In this document: positions 12,636-24,350 of the stretch, one piece after another | How the letters are laid out: each line of letters opens with the position of its first letter | How positions within the stretch are numbered: the stretch's first letter is position 1 | Assembly (NCBI RefSeq): GCF_047495875.1 | Contig: NC_092464.1 | Span: 6,792,737 to 6,856,736, forward strand | DNA length: 64,000 nucleotides | From: Pithys albifrons albifrons | Lineage: Eukaryota > Chordata > Aves > Passeriformes > Thamnophilidae | Reading direction: 5' to 3' | Translations under genes and position numbers: made by a program | The notes under the pieces: generated by a model | What the model saw: only the letters and a program-made list of their open reading frames with translations | The model's database searches: none | What the model was told of the DNA's origin: nothing

Positions 12636-15600
12636 CCGCAAGAGTAATAAAAGCAAAGAGTTAAAAAAGTCATAGCAGGTCACTAGGGGTATAAAACTCC
12701 TTGCTTGGAGGGGTGAAGGAATGAGAAGAAAGAAAAGCAAGGATTCTGTAGAAAAGTTTCTCTCTGATTAAGTTATTCTGTGGCAGCAGGGTTTTCTTGC
12801 ATCTGCCCTGGATCAAAAAGGACTGGTCAGGATGTGGGATGGGCATTAAGCAGGACTGGAGGATAGATGGGACATCCAGTTTGCCGCCTTCCACAGAAAA
12901 TTCATAATCATCACAAAAAGAAAAGGAATGTAGCTTGAATCCAGGAGCCTGACCCTCAGGCCTTCCACTTCTATTTCCAGGTATGTAAGAGCGACCCTTA
13001 TTTTGGCTAAATCCTGTGTCTGCTGAGACCACCAGGGAAGCTTGTGATCCCTGACACAGGACATTGTTCGGGCATGCAGGGGCAGGCTGATGAGAGGTTT
13101 CACACAAAATGAGCTCACCAGGCTGCCGAGGTTTTACATCAACTCAGGCTGTGCACACGTGTGTCCTGCGCCTCACATGCCTCAAAATCAGGCAATGATG
13201 AGATCACTTCCTGAAATGGCACCACGGGGCTGGATGAGTGGCAATAGCTGAAGGGATGTTATCATAAAAGCTCCCGCTGAGGGCTGTGCTTGCTGGCAGC
13301 AGCACAGTTGCATTGCTCATGTCTGGGAGTGTTGGGAATGACAAATTTTCTGCAACAAAAACCCAGCCTGAGCCAACACGCAAAAGGAAGAGGGAAGCTA
13401 TAAGTCCAGTCTGGCAGCTGACCCACCTGAAGAAGACCTCAATTCAATGTCAGAGTCCACAGAGCAGAGTGTGGAGTGTAATAATCAGGCCCCCACAAGG
13501 CATTTGGGGAAACTGACACACAGACAACACAGCCATAAAATAAAAGAGCCCTGCTTGACCTTTCCCTGTTCTTTACAAGGAACAAGAGGCTGATCAAGGT
13601 GAGCAGAGAGTGTGGAGGGAGGAAGTGCACTGTGGGAGCCTCAGCAGAATGAGCAAATGTAGGTTTGTTATCTGGGGTGAAGCAATCGCTGAAAACTCCC
13701 TTGTGTTTGTGGCATTTTGTCACAATGAATATTTAATTAGGCCAAAGCATGCTTGGCAGTTTGCAGACACGTTCTCCCTGTCATGGGGCTGCTTGAGAGC
13801 CTCCATCAAAACAGGGGATGCACAAAAGAATCTACAACCTCTGGCCACTGTTTCCACTCTAGGACTCTCCTGTGGGCAGCTAAACCCTTGACCACCCACT
13901 TGTAGACTTGACTCACTTATCAGAAATGCTACAAGCACCAAGTGAGCAGCCAGAAAGAGACCTTCTTTGTGCTTAAGAATTGCCAGAATTCATAAATACC
14001 TTTTTTTCTGACTGAATCAAGGATGTACATGCCAATTTTAGCTGTGAATGTATGGATGTAAGTATGAAGTTAGGTAAAGTGCTTGCTCTTGAAGAAAGCC
14101 CTCAAGAACTTTCATTACACTGAAAACCTCTTTAGTCCTTCTGGTCCCACAGTGGAATGTATCAACTCGTGCAGAGCCAATGTTAATGTTGTCCTGCAGG
14201 AGCAGATGTGGCTGCAGGGATCAAACATCAATACTCCCAGTAATCCGAATTCAAATCTGGCCATGGAGGCTGGTTTTGCCTCCAATACATTGATGCAACT
14301 TTTCACACCCATCAGTAGCATCCAGCATTTTCAAACATGAGTCTCTCACTGTCCTCCTGGTGTCCTGAAATACATCCAGCCCTGAAATTCCCGGCACTGG
14401 GGAGAGCAAACAGCACATGTCTGCAGGCAGCAAAATGGCATCTGACAACACCAGCAAAGCTGAATACTGTGCCAAGGGCAGCTGCCACCCTGAAGATGGT
14501 GAGCTTCAAGACTCTGACGGGACCTGGGCATTGTCCAGGCTTCCTGAAAAATTCACTCAAAGCAAACATGGCGGTGCAGGATAAATAACTTGACTCTCAG
14601 GAATCACCACCTTCAGACCAGCTCCCACACAGGGGTAAATTTCAGGCTGCCCTTTTGCTTTCTCTTGTCACATTTCTGGTATTAGAGGTGAAGGGAAGCA
14701 TCTTCTTCAAGGAAAAATATATTTTAAAAAGACCTGATCTCGTTCTCTTGGTCTCAAATCTTTCCCATGAGCACATAAACCTCAATCATTCTGACATTTT
14801 CACTGATCCCAATGAAAGGACAAATTAAAAGCTGATCACTAATTCACAGGCTCACTCTGCCCCTCTACTACATAGGAACATTCACTTATTTATGTAAATA
14901 TTCACTCTGTACTCCATCCCCAAATGTGCCATTATGTTTAAGAAAACCTTCGAAAATATGGGGAGGTTGGTTTTTTAAAAAATTACCTGGAATTGAAGAT
15001 TTACCTAGAACTACCTGGACTGCACCAGATCCTGCTCCCCCCTCTAACCATCCCATGATCACCATCACAATGAGTTTCTATTTTTCCAGATGATTAACCC
15101 TATGATGGCCCTTTATGCCAGTTTGCCTCAGTTTTGAACTCACAGCAGGTTTCCAAAGGATGAAATCAGCCTTAAGATCCTATGACACCATTTGCCTGCT
15201 ATAACCTATTAACATATTTTTCAAATGACTCCCACAAATGTGTCCAGCAAGTGTGAATCCTGACATAGACAACAGTTCACGCTTCAAAGTATCTTGCTAC
15301 CTGTAGGCTAACTGCTTCCCAAGTCTTCATTTGGACAGAAAGGGGGGAAAAAAGCTAGGTGGGGTAAATTCCTGACTTGTTTGGCCTTGGAGGCTGCATG
15401 TGCTTGTGCACAGTCTGTCACATGCTCCACCACCTTGTCAAAATGCTGTCTGAGCAACTCCACCAATACTGTATCTGTCATGAGCTGGACTAACAGACAG
15501 CATCACTTCTCCCCGCTCCAGACCTTGAAGTTCTGCTTGTGGCTCTGTTTTTCCATGGGTTTTACAGGCAGAAAATATGGGGTATGTTAAAGTTCTCAGA

Positions 15601-15772
15601 GCTGTAGCAGGAAGAGGTCAAATAAATTAGGCAAGGTTACAGAGGAAGTCAGGAGAAGAGCAGCTACAAGAGGCCATGGTCCATCTGAGGCCTCCCAGCC
15701 CTGTGCATTAACCACAGTCAGCCCTCTGCTTACATCTTTTTTTATCCTCTAAATGCTAGAGGCTGTTTAGTG
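12636..15772. other. Non-coding stretch, no gene recognised
   Basis: A 145-codon minus-strand frame (12670-13107) opens with TTG and shows no domain. The segment 13680-13790, with GAATATTTAATTAGGCC and AAAGCATGC, looks like possible conserved non-coding DNA. Between about 14080 and 14590 frames are open on both strands with no protein family resemblance. Nothing else was recognised. Confidence 0.55.
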
Positions 15773-15802
15773 TCTTCTTTTTTTTTCTTCTTTTCTTTTC
15801 TT
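15773..15802. repeat. Pyrimidine (T/C) tract
   Basis: A 30-base run made only of T and C, mostly T, on the plus strand. It is simple low-complexity DNA. No AG splice acceptor follows at a sensible distance. Confidence 0.85.
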
Positions 15803-17869
15803 ATTTTCTGTTCAAATATTTTACTAGCTGCACTGAAAAGAGAGCTACAAACAGTAGGGGAGGATCTCTCATGGCCAGAATACAATGAAGCACATAAGTG
15901 CAAGGGATTGCTCCTTACAATACTTGAATCAAAGATAAACATGAAAAGAGCTACCTCCCTAGAGCATTCCCAAAGGGAACAGTAATGCCTTTAAAAAGTA
16001 AACTACCCACCACAGAGGTCAGAGCAATGTGGGGAAGAATATTTTTTCATCGAAAGACTCACCTGAATTTCAAATCCATGTAATTTTCTGGCAAACAAAT
16101 TTTGGGGAAAAAAAATTGGGATATGGGGCTCGCTGTAGACAAAGTCCCTCTTCCAAGAATCCCAAAGCACTCTGCAGTCTCTAAGGAAACTTCACAACAT
16201 CTCTGGACACTGGTTAGAAAGCTTTTGTTCCTAAAACATCATGCTTGTTTTCATGATCTGTTTGGCAGGTGACTCCTGGGCAGCCACAGGCACAGTGTGC
16301 TCCTCATCCCCTGTTTTCCAGCCCAGAGTTGCCTTCCAGGGTTGCCTTCCATGGCATCCCAGGGAAGTGAACAGACTCATTCCCAAAAGCAAGGGCAGGT
16401 CACCTTGGGTGCTTCCCGACAGACCCTCTGGAGGGTACAAACATGCACTAAATCCCTAAAACATCCAATCTCATGAGATCATTGCTTCACTCGAGTCTTC
16501 CAGGTTATCCAAGTGGTGAGACACTGGCATGAGGAAAAGAAAAGCAAGCTTGAGGTGTCTTCAAAATTAATTCAATCCTCTTCTGCCCACCTACAGTGAA
16601 AGAGCAACACATCTCACATGACTCTGCCTGAAAAACCCAGGCAACATCCCAAAATATGGGAGTTTTTATTTCGCCATGGGATAAAAGAGAAAACAGCATC
16701 AAAGGGTTTAAATCCCAGACTGAGATGGAGTGGTACCATGTGAAAACCAGTACAGTGTACTGAAAGCATCAGCATGATTTTGATGCCCATCTTGTTTGAT
16801 TGTTGCCATGCCCAGGGAAGATGAATATTTATAACCCGTTGAGAAAAGCTGCCCATTGCTGAATAGTCCTCTACACCATGTCATATCTCAGCCACTGTTG
16901 CTTGGAGATGTCAGATTTTTTGATATTTAAATCCAGTGTCTAGCTCTGCAATTGCCCTCCAGCACGGTCTACACACTTAGGTTCAGTTGTTGCTACCAAT
17001 AATTTTATTTTGATGCAGGAATCAGCATGGCAGAGAAGAGGCAAGGACCAACAGCTGCCCAGGATGGACACTGGGGCATGCCCAGCTGCAACAGACACAG
17101 CCTGGGCAGCACCAGGTCTTGGTGGAGAAGAGGATGTTTTGGGGGGCCGGAGGGGGAAGTTATCAGAGATGAAGGAAGCTCAAGAAATAAAATGAGCTTG
17201 CACAGAAGGACTGAAGCAAAGCAGAGCTCCTTTCACTGATATTCCCCTAGCACCCAGAAGCAGCCAAAAAGTTGGGGGAATTGGGTAGTGGTGTCTTTCA
17301 GTGACTAATCCTTTGAGGGAGAAAATCAAATTGATGTATTGCCCAGGGAAAACAAGAGCCCACCATCAGCACCAGAGGAATTTGATCGTAGGAGGGATAA
17401 GTGAAGAAAATGTTTTTACTTTTTACTTGATTTGAAGACACATCTTTTCCTGAAAAAGGGAGGGAGATCCTGTTAAGTTACATCAGTGCTCTCCTCAAAT
17501 CCAGTGAAAAACTTCTCCTGGCATCCATGACCTGCGTACGGATTATTTCTGGTATGTCACATGCAAGGAGAGCTGCCCTGGCAAGATACATGCTAGACAG
17601 GTTTGGGTGTCCCATGGGATGCTTGTGCTTTATATACTGAGCCTGAGGAGGGTCAGCCTGTGTGATTATCATGCACTTTTTTTGGACAGTTTGTTGTCTT
17701 TTTGTGGAAAGGGAAACTTCTTGTCTTGCTTCCAGAGCCAGAGCAGCCTTCGCTCTTTAGCACGTCCCTGGTTGTCTTTGCACTTTTCTCACTGCTCTGC
17801 CTTGCATGTGCTACAATTTACTCTTTGTATTTCCTCTGATTTATCATGGAAGAGGTGAGTAACACATAG
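15803..17869. other. Non-coding stretch, mostly unassigned
   Basis: Apart from the repeat remnant at 16155-16205 nothing is recognised. Open frames near 16231-16459 run on both strands over the same bases and match no family. A short G-rich patch lies at about 17138-17158. Confidence 0.55.
16155..16205 (+). repeat. Possible ancient LINE/SINE-tail remnant
   Basis: AGAATCCCAAAGCACTCTGC followed by CTAAGGAAACTTCACAACA resembles the widespread amniote repeat segment 'gatcccaaagcactttacaaa..ttaatcctcacaacacccc', found near the 3' ends of old L2/L3-class elements. The match is short and recalled by eye, so it is tentative. Confidence 0.28.
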
Positions 17870-19850
17870 ATTTCACCAAGGTATGTAACACGCTCTAGTT
17901 AGCGCAAGAAAACGCTGTTTTAGACAAGAGTAAGGAAACGTCTTACTTGTATTTTCACCTGCCTCGAACTCCAGCTTTTAAAACACAAGGCAGACAGCAA
18001 AAGGCCTCTAGCAGAAGCTGACCTGCTTCAAAAACAACTCCATTTCTACCTGATGCCAGCAGAAAGCTGCTTCTGAATCTCTTTCTTGCAATACAGACAA
18101 GTAACACAACAGAAAGGTGAACCACCACCAAAATGTGGCAAAATGGACAAGGTCCAAAGTGTGTTCAAGAAGAGTGTTTAGGGCCCAGTGACACTGGACT
18201 AATATGAGCCCACTGGAACAGCTGCAAAGATAATTTTGCCAGAGCACCAGACCACTCGTCTCTTCTCCACTGTGGTTCTGTACCCTTGGGAAATGTAGAA
18301 AGAAAAACAGTTTAAGCATATTTAGGGCAAAGTCATGGTTCTCATTAGATCTTTAGCAGGCCAACCATGGGCAACTCTTACCCCTGGCTAAAACATAAAG
18401 CTGCCGCAGGTCACACTGACTTCTCATGCAAGGGCTTTGCTGAGTTGGGTCCCAAGAAGGATTAAATTGCCTTTGTACCCTTTTCATGCAGATACATCCT
18501 GCTGGGATGGAGGGAGCCACTGGGCCACAAGTTTTCATATCCTGCCTCGAAATTTAGTTTTGCTTAAATGGGTCAATTTTAAAAGCAAGCTGGGACCGAG
18601 GGTGTGTCACAGACACGTTTTTAGCAATGGCATCACTGTTTGCAAAGAGCACTGGGGAGGCTCAGCCACAGAGCACACATTCACCTAACGTCAAGGATGC
18701 CTAATATTAAAAGCAAAGCAGCTCCCAAAAGGCAGCAAACTCATTTGCCTGAGGCCACCCATTTGGGCTGCTGCAGGCGGCTGAGTTCCCAAGCAAACAA
18801 GCACAGGGCTGGGAGAGTAGAAAGGATTTTGCATGGTTCATGTGTCAGACACAGCTCAGAGAGGTCAATCAGTTTTTCAGTGGGAGCCAAAGGAGAGAGA
18901 AAACTGCAGCTGATTAGGAGGAAGGGGGGGAAGGAGAGAAGGAATCCGTGGCCGTGCCAAAACCTTTGTAAACAAACTTCACTGCAATGTTACAGATGAA
19001 AGAGCAACGCCTGGCAAGAGGGATCCAGCGTTTAGGCATAAATCAGGAGCCGCTCCAGCAAAATCAAGGAAGTCACGCTGGCACAAGCAGGAGGAGAATC
19101 ACCCCCTCCTGGTACTAAACAATAGCCCTGGGCCTTCAAACACAATTGCCCCCTCCCTCCCACACTGGAGCGGTTCACTTGGGTGGCAGCACAGCCGAAT
19201 TTCTCTTGTGTCAAAGGAGAGTCAAGCCCCAAACACCAGTCCCTGCCCGGGGTTTGGGAAGCGAGTGTACATCCTGTGAAACACAGCTGGCCCAGGAGGA
19301 GTGGGCAGTGGACTCGCCCTCAGCTTCTGCATTTCCTTTGTTCCTTTCTCCAAACAATTCCCCTGCACGTGCAGAAATCGGGATAGGGAAAGGGTAGTTG
19401 TCCTGCAGGGGGATAAGCAGCGGCACAGGCTGCAGCTCGCTGACAACACACTGAGCCAAAAGCCACTTTTTACACCCTTTACAATAAATATTAGCTGGAG
19501 GGGGCTCTGCTTTTCCCACTCTCCTGCCAGCACGGCCTCTTATTGTTTACTCTCCCCCAGCAGTCCAGGCGTTCTTGTTAATGTGCTATGATTGAGTACT
19601 TGGGAGAGGATGGGGTTTGGAGTTAGCTCCCGGCTCCCTTTGGAGAGCTGTTTACTCTTTCGTGGTGCCCATGGCCCGCTGAAGACAGTGCTCCTTCCCT
19701 CACCCCTGCTGCGTCCATCTGCTTTGTCTGCCTGTTTTCCTGCTGCCACCGGCAGGCAGCTGGCCTGCGCATTTCAGCTGGCTGTTCCTAAACCCCTGGA
19801 GGGAAAAATAAAATTAACCCCGTAAAGAAGGGGGCTGGGAAGGATGGAGA
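17870..19850. promoter_or_regulatory. Candidate conserved non-coding block, moderately CpG-rich
   Basis: Composition differs from the flanks. CpGs are scattered through 17890-17975 (for example ACACGCTCTAGTTAGCGC) and, more densely, through 19170-19850. The segments at 18535-18780, 18840-19050 and 19440-19830 hold AT-rich motif-like islands such as CAATAAATATTAGC and CTTATTGTTTACTC, the latter being FOX-like. No transposon similarity and no reading frame with domain features. It could be an enhancer cluster or a distal promoter region. This is inference only. Confidence 0.25.
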
Positions 19851-20940
19851 GGACGGAGAGAGAAGAGCAGCTCTGCTACCCAACACCACTCCCCCTCTGC
19901 AGCTGCCTGCAAGGGCAGGGGCTGAGCCTCAGCTGACATCAGGATGAGGCTGGCACAAGGTGAGGATTTGGCTGGCGTTTCTTGTCTTATTTTGTATTTT
20001 GTATCAACCAGAAGTTTTTAACTCTTCTTGCATCGTGATGTATCTGCCACACAGCAGAAGGTTTCAGACCCCATTTCTCCTGGTCTTGATGTCATACTGG
20101 GTCTGCTGATTTTCTAGTCCTCAGTCACATCTGGCTCAAGTCACCAGCAGGCACATTCCCCATTCTTCCCTCACAAGTGCCCAACACAAGAACATTACAA
20201 TCAGACACCATGGGCTCTGGGCTGCGCCCACACATTGTCATCTCCACTGTGCTTCTGCCCTGCTGAAATCCTGCGTGTTGGTTGCAGCAAGTGGTCCATG
20301 GGAACCCATGTGTAGTCTCAGGGTCCCAAAAGATGTTTCAGAAGAGCTGAGACGAGAGTCAGTACAATCCTTGGGGTCACAGCCTGTGAAAACAGAGATA
20401 TCTTGATTGATTCCTTTTTAAAATCTGGCTCTGCATCCTCCCACAGCCAAACATTTTGCAGTTCAAGTGAGAGCTAAGGTGTTTCCATGGTTTGTAGCAT
20501 TACTGGCCACACCAGTGCTCCCCAGTCCCTCCTGGAGTCTGCACTGCCAGCAGCCTCAGGGGTTGTGCTCTGACCTACAGGGACATTTTGTGGTAGAGCC
20601 AAGGATCACATGGAGTCACTGGCTATATGTTGGCCCTGCAGGGAAGGTAGGAGACATCTGGCATAAAACTGGAGCACTGCCTGCAGAGCCCAATACCACG
20701 AGGGTCCAGATCTTTGGGTACGATGAGGGGCCAGGCTCTGGGCTTGTCTCTCCATTAATCACAGTCTCTGCTGCCAGAATGTTCAAACCCTTTGGTCTAT
20801 CCCAAAACCATCCGAGACAGGGCTCATTTCTGAACAGTCTCACCTGATTTGGGAAGTATTTAACCACTAAAAGACAGAACTGATAAGTGGGCTAACACAA
20901 TAAGCTGCTGGGTCTGGCCACAGGCAGATGAAAACACTAC
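19851..20940. other. Non-coding stretch, no gene recognised
   Basis: A 126-codon frame at 20467-20847 translates to a signal-peptide-like start, but it opens with GTG, not ATG. It has no domain and no splice context that I can defend. Nothing else was recognised. Confidence 0.5.
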
Positions 20941-21726
20941 ATGTGTCCGTGCCCCCATGCAAACACAGCAACCCTATGCATAAATATACATATGTCCTAT
21001 GTTCCACAGACATACAGGCATCACCACAGCACTCTCCAGCTGAGGGTTGTTCATGCAGAGTTATCCCCAATGCACCCAAGCTCTGAGTGGCAACTGGGAC
21101 CATTCCTGGCTTGCCCTTGTCCTCCCCTCAAGTCTGCAGGCATAAATGCAATCTGCCTCTCTTCACATGCAACATCCCCAGCTAACAGGAAAAGCAAGTG
21201 GAACCAGGAGTTAGCTACAGTTGTCAATCCAATATTATATGCTGGGGAAACCAGCAAAAGTTGCAAATCTCCAGGGAAAACTGTAAGCTCCCATGCACAA
21301 AGACTCCTATGGATAAATAGCTATCTAGGATCTAGTATCCCCCAGAGACCTCAGCTACTAAGTCTGCTCCCTGGAAAGTCTTCAAAGCATGTTTTCTACT
21401 CCTTCACACCACCCCCTAAACCTGCAGGAGGCGGCAGCTTTAGTCCCTGCTCAGCAGCACCTCTGCTGCTCCTTGAGCCAGCCCTGGCAGGGACCATGCT
21501 TGGCACAGGTAAAGCAAATGCCAGGTGCACATCAGCAGGGAATCACACCTCGAGGTCTCACACGTGCACACTGCTGCTTGCTGGAGCCACAACCAAAACC
21601 CTTTGCAAAACAGCTCCCCACACACTCCCCATCCATCTCTGCAACAGCAGCTGGCAGAGCAAAGCTGCATTGCCTGACACATTTGCCCTTATGTTTGTTT
21701 CTCCAGGTGTGCACAGCTTTTTCTAA
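20941..21726 (+). other. 261-codon ATG open frame, unlikely to encode protein
   Basis: This is the longest ATG-initiated open frame of the window. The translation is rich in Ser, Pro, Thr, Cys and His without domains, repeats, a signal peptide or a membrane segment, which is the usual look of translated non-coding DNA. Minus-strand frames are open over the same bases (for example 21440-21682 and 21532-21777). The local sequence is relatively C-rich and poor in stop triplets, so a frame this long can arise by chance. It could still be an ORF inside a lineage-specific transcript. Confidence 0.1.
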
Positions 21727-24160
21727 CATTAAAGAGAGATGCTCCAGTGCCTTCAACAGAAAATAGATACCCCTCATTGTTTGAGGCTGTATTTATGATA
21801 GTCAAAGTCTCTCTAAATTGCAATTACATGGACGTTCTGCTATTGGTCCAGGTCCATTAGAGACACTTATTTTTCTTACCTTCATTTCCTGTCTCTTCTT
21901 CCAAGTAATAGGCTTTGCTGGTGCTGGTTCCATACTGCTGCCCCTTGGAAACAGCTGCAGATGAGGATGAGGATATTCACTCCCCAAAGCCTTTGACTGT
22001 ACAGCAAGGAGAGAAAATGCCACCTGCTACCTGATAGGGACTAATTTCCTACTAGGAAAAATGGTTGCTAAACATCTGGTGTGACAGGCTAGTGAGCAGA
22101 TTTGCAGCAGAACTGGAGAAGGCAGCAGAATATGCCTGTGCTGGACTGGAGACCCTGGCCACAGTTCAGCAGTACCAAGCTGCCCACAGTGATAGCAACT
22201 ACAACAAAAAAACTGATTTATCCTAAGACTCTAGTTACCAGAATCCTCTGCAAATAGCATGCAGGGAGCACGACAGTGCCTGTATGTAGGTGAATACACC
22301 AACACATTGAGTATTTTGTGCAAGTCAGGACCTCAAGCTGCAGGGGTCTAATGGAGTTTAGCCCAGTTCCACCTACCAGGTGCATATACCTGGATTTTCC
22401 AATATTACTCCATAGGTGATATAGTAACCGGCACTCATACCCTGATTACAATGCAGTAAATAACTGACCTGGGGAGATGATGTCCTTAATTTTTCTTCTT
22501 CCCTCCACATATTTCAGGGTTACTGGTTCCATTCCAGTATGGGATTTGGGGTCCTACTTTAACCCTGGTCTCCATCCAGGCTGTTTCTGGGAGCCCTGGC
22601 CAGGTCTGATCCCATACAGCAAAGGGCAGCCAAGCAGCCAAGGATTTATGAGCTGAGATGGTGAAATAGCGTAGAAAGAAAACATGCCTTTTGCATTCTG
22701 GGGAGTCTACCACATTTCCAAAAGTAAGTCCAAAACTTTGCTATGGGATCTTTCACACAAGAGAGTTGGAAGGAGACATGGATTTTGGAATTCTCCTTTC
22801 CTAGGGGAAAGGACAGAAACTTTAGTTTTAAAATGGTGGGGAAATATCCAGGAAACAGAAACATCAGCAGTGAAGGGAAAAGCTCAGGGCAGGGCTGGTG
22901 TGCAGAACCAGTAACAACATGGCAGTCTGTATTTTGCAATGTGGCTTCACACTGAGAAAAAGAATTATCTTGAATTATGAATCATTTTTTGTAAGCAGTG
23001 TGTTGTAAGTAAATGCTTTAGGAGAGAGAGATAATGGAGCTCTGTACATGGCCACAGAAGAGAGACAGCAGGAGGACCTCTTAGAACTCAGCCTCCTGCC
23101 CCAATTTCTTCTTCTAAGGCATAGTATCATAAGAGACATAACCTCCATCCAGACTTCAGTGACCAATCTGATTTTTCTCATTTTTCTCGTATTTGGATGA
23201 AACTTTTTTAGTTTTTTCGAATTAGCTTTTTTAGCAGTCTGACAACAGCTTGGCATTGTCACCATGAAGCATGAGAAAAACCATGAACCAGGTTTGGAAA
23301 TTGTGAGATTGGCTTTAAAAGCAGAAGATTTTTTATTATTATTATTTTTGCATCTGTTTAGAAACAATGCACATTCTTTGTCTACAGCTCCAGTTCTTTG
23401 AAATATCAGAGCCTGGGCTTTTAGGGAAATTTATCTTTTTCAGCCAGAAGGAATGAGAAGTTTTTTTCTCATTAGTGATCGTTGTGCAGTTTGCATGACA
23501 CTGAACTCCAGGCTTTGGGGTGGGGGTAGAAAGTTCCAAGGAACTTCCACAGGTCTCACTGTCAAATTAATCAGTGAATTGGCTGGTCATTGACATGCAT
23601 ATAAATGCACCATGTATGTGTGTTCACTTTCAGAGTTCACCTCCCATGCTGCATTACTACATGAGCCAAGCGTATCTGCTCAGCTGTAGGCACAGACACA
23701 GCATATGTGAGAAATCAGGGTCTGCCGTCCTATTTGTCTGCAGCTTTTACTAAATGAGGTTATCCCCCTGCCCACACCCAATTTCTAAGTTTAGGCATAC
23801 CTGAGCCTTTGGATATAAGTACACAACCAGGATGCTCAAGTGTCAAGCACCAGGGGGTTAAATCTTATTGCTTTGAGTAAATCTCATGGCTTAGAGTATT
23901 CATGATGAAATGCAAAAAATAAACCCAAACTGTTTTTCTGCCTGAGAAAAACCCCACTATAGTGTTGGCATTGGGCAGAGCCTATTTCTCAATGCCGCCT
24001 CCTCCTGCCTGTCTGGTGCAAGCAAGACCAGAATCAGGCCCTTTATCAAAGAGATGGGCAGTTTTCTGCCAGTATTGCAGTAGAAAAATGGCCATCAGTT
24101 TGCATTAAAAAGAAAATGCAAACTTGCTATGAAGCACTCAGCCATGGAAACATGCTTATG
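21727..24160. other. Non-coding stretch, no gene recognised
   Basis: Unique sequence without a recognisable gene. A T/A-rich low-complexity patch lies at 23327-23350 (ATT repeats). A minus-strand frame at 22975-23367 runs through it and is not credible. A CTCF-like core at 23847-23858 is listed separately. Confidence 0.55.
23847..23858 (+). promoter_or_regulatory. CTCF-like core motif (weak)
   Basis: GCACCAGGGGGT matches the core consensus CCASYAGRKGGC at 10 of 12 positions, differing at the first and last base. Weak candidate only. Confidence 0.18.
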
Positions 24161-24164
24161 TGGC

Positions 24165-24350
24165 CCCCGGGATCCCTTTCTTTTCGTCAGAATTCACATG
24201 AAAAGCCCTCTCGCTGCTTTCCGTGTCAGCATTAACTCTTCCGAAACGATTGGCATCAAAGGTAGCAAACACTCCCTCCCGACAAAAGCCCCCCTCTGCC
24301 TGCCTGCAGCAACCCCTCACCCACCACCGCCCCGCTCCCCACCGCTGACA
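24165..24350. promoter_or_regulatory. CpG-enriched unique patch
   Basis: About ten CpGs fall within roughly 180 bases, many more than in adjoining sequence. Its left part (to about 24270) alternates with AT-rich motif-like text such as AACGATTGGCATCAAAGG. Frames are open on both strands across it (plus 24129-24515, minus 24156-24563, both ATG), and neither shows a domain. It could be a small enhancer or promoter, or the remains of a GC-rich exon. Confidence 0.25.

Noticed and set aside
12670..13107. 145-codon minus-strand frame
   Set aside because: Opens with TTG and overlaps a second minus-strand phase (12846-13118); no domain.
20467..20847. 126-codon frame with a signal-peptide-like start
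   Set aside because: It starts with GTG, which is not a normal vertebrate start codon; the next in-frame ATG lies too far in to keep the putative signal. No family similarity.
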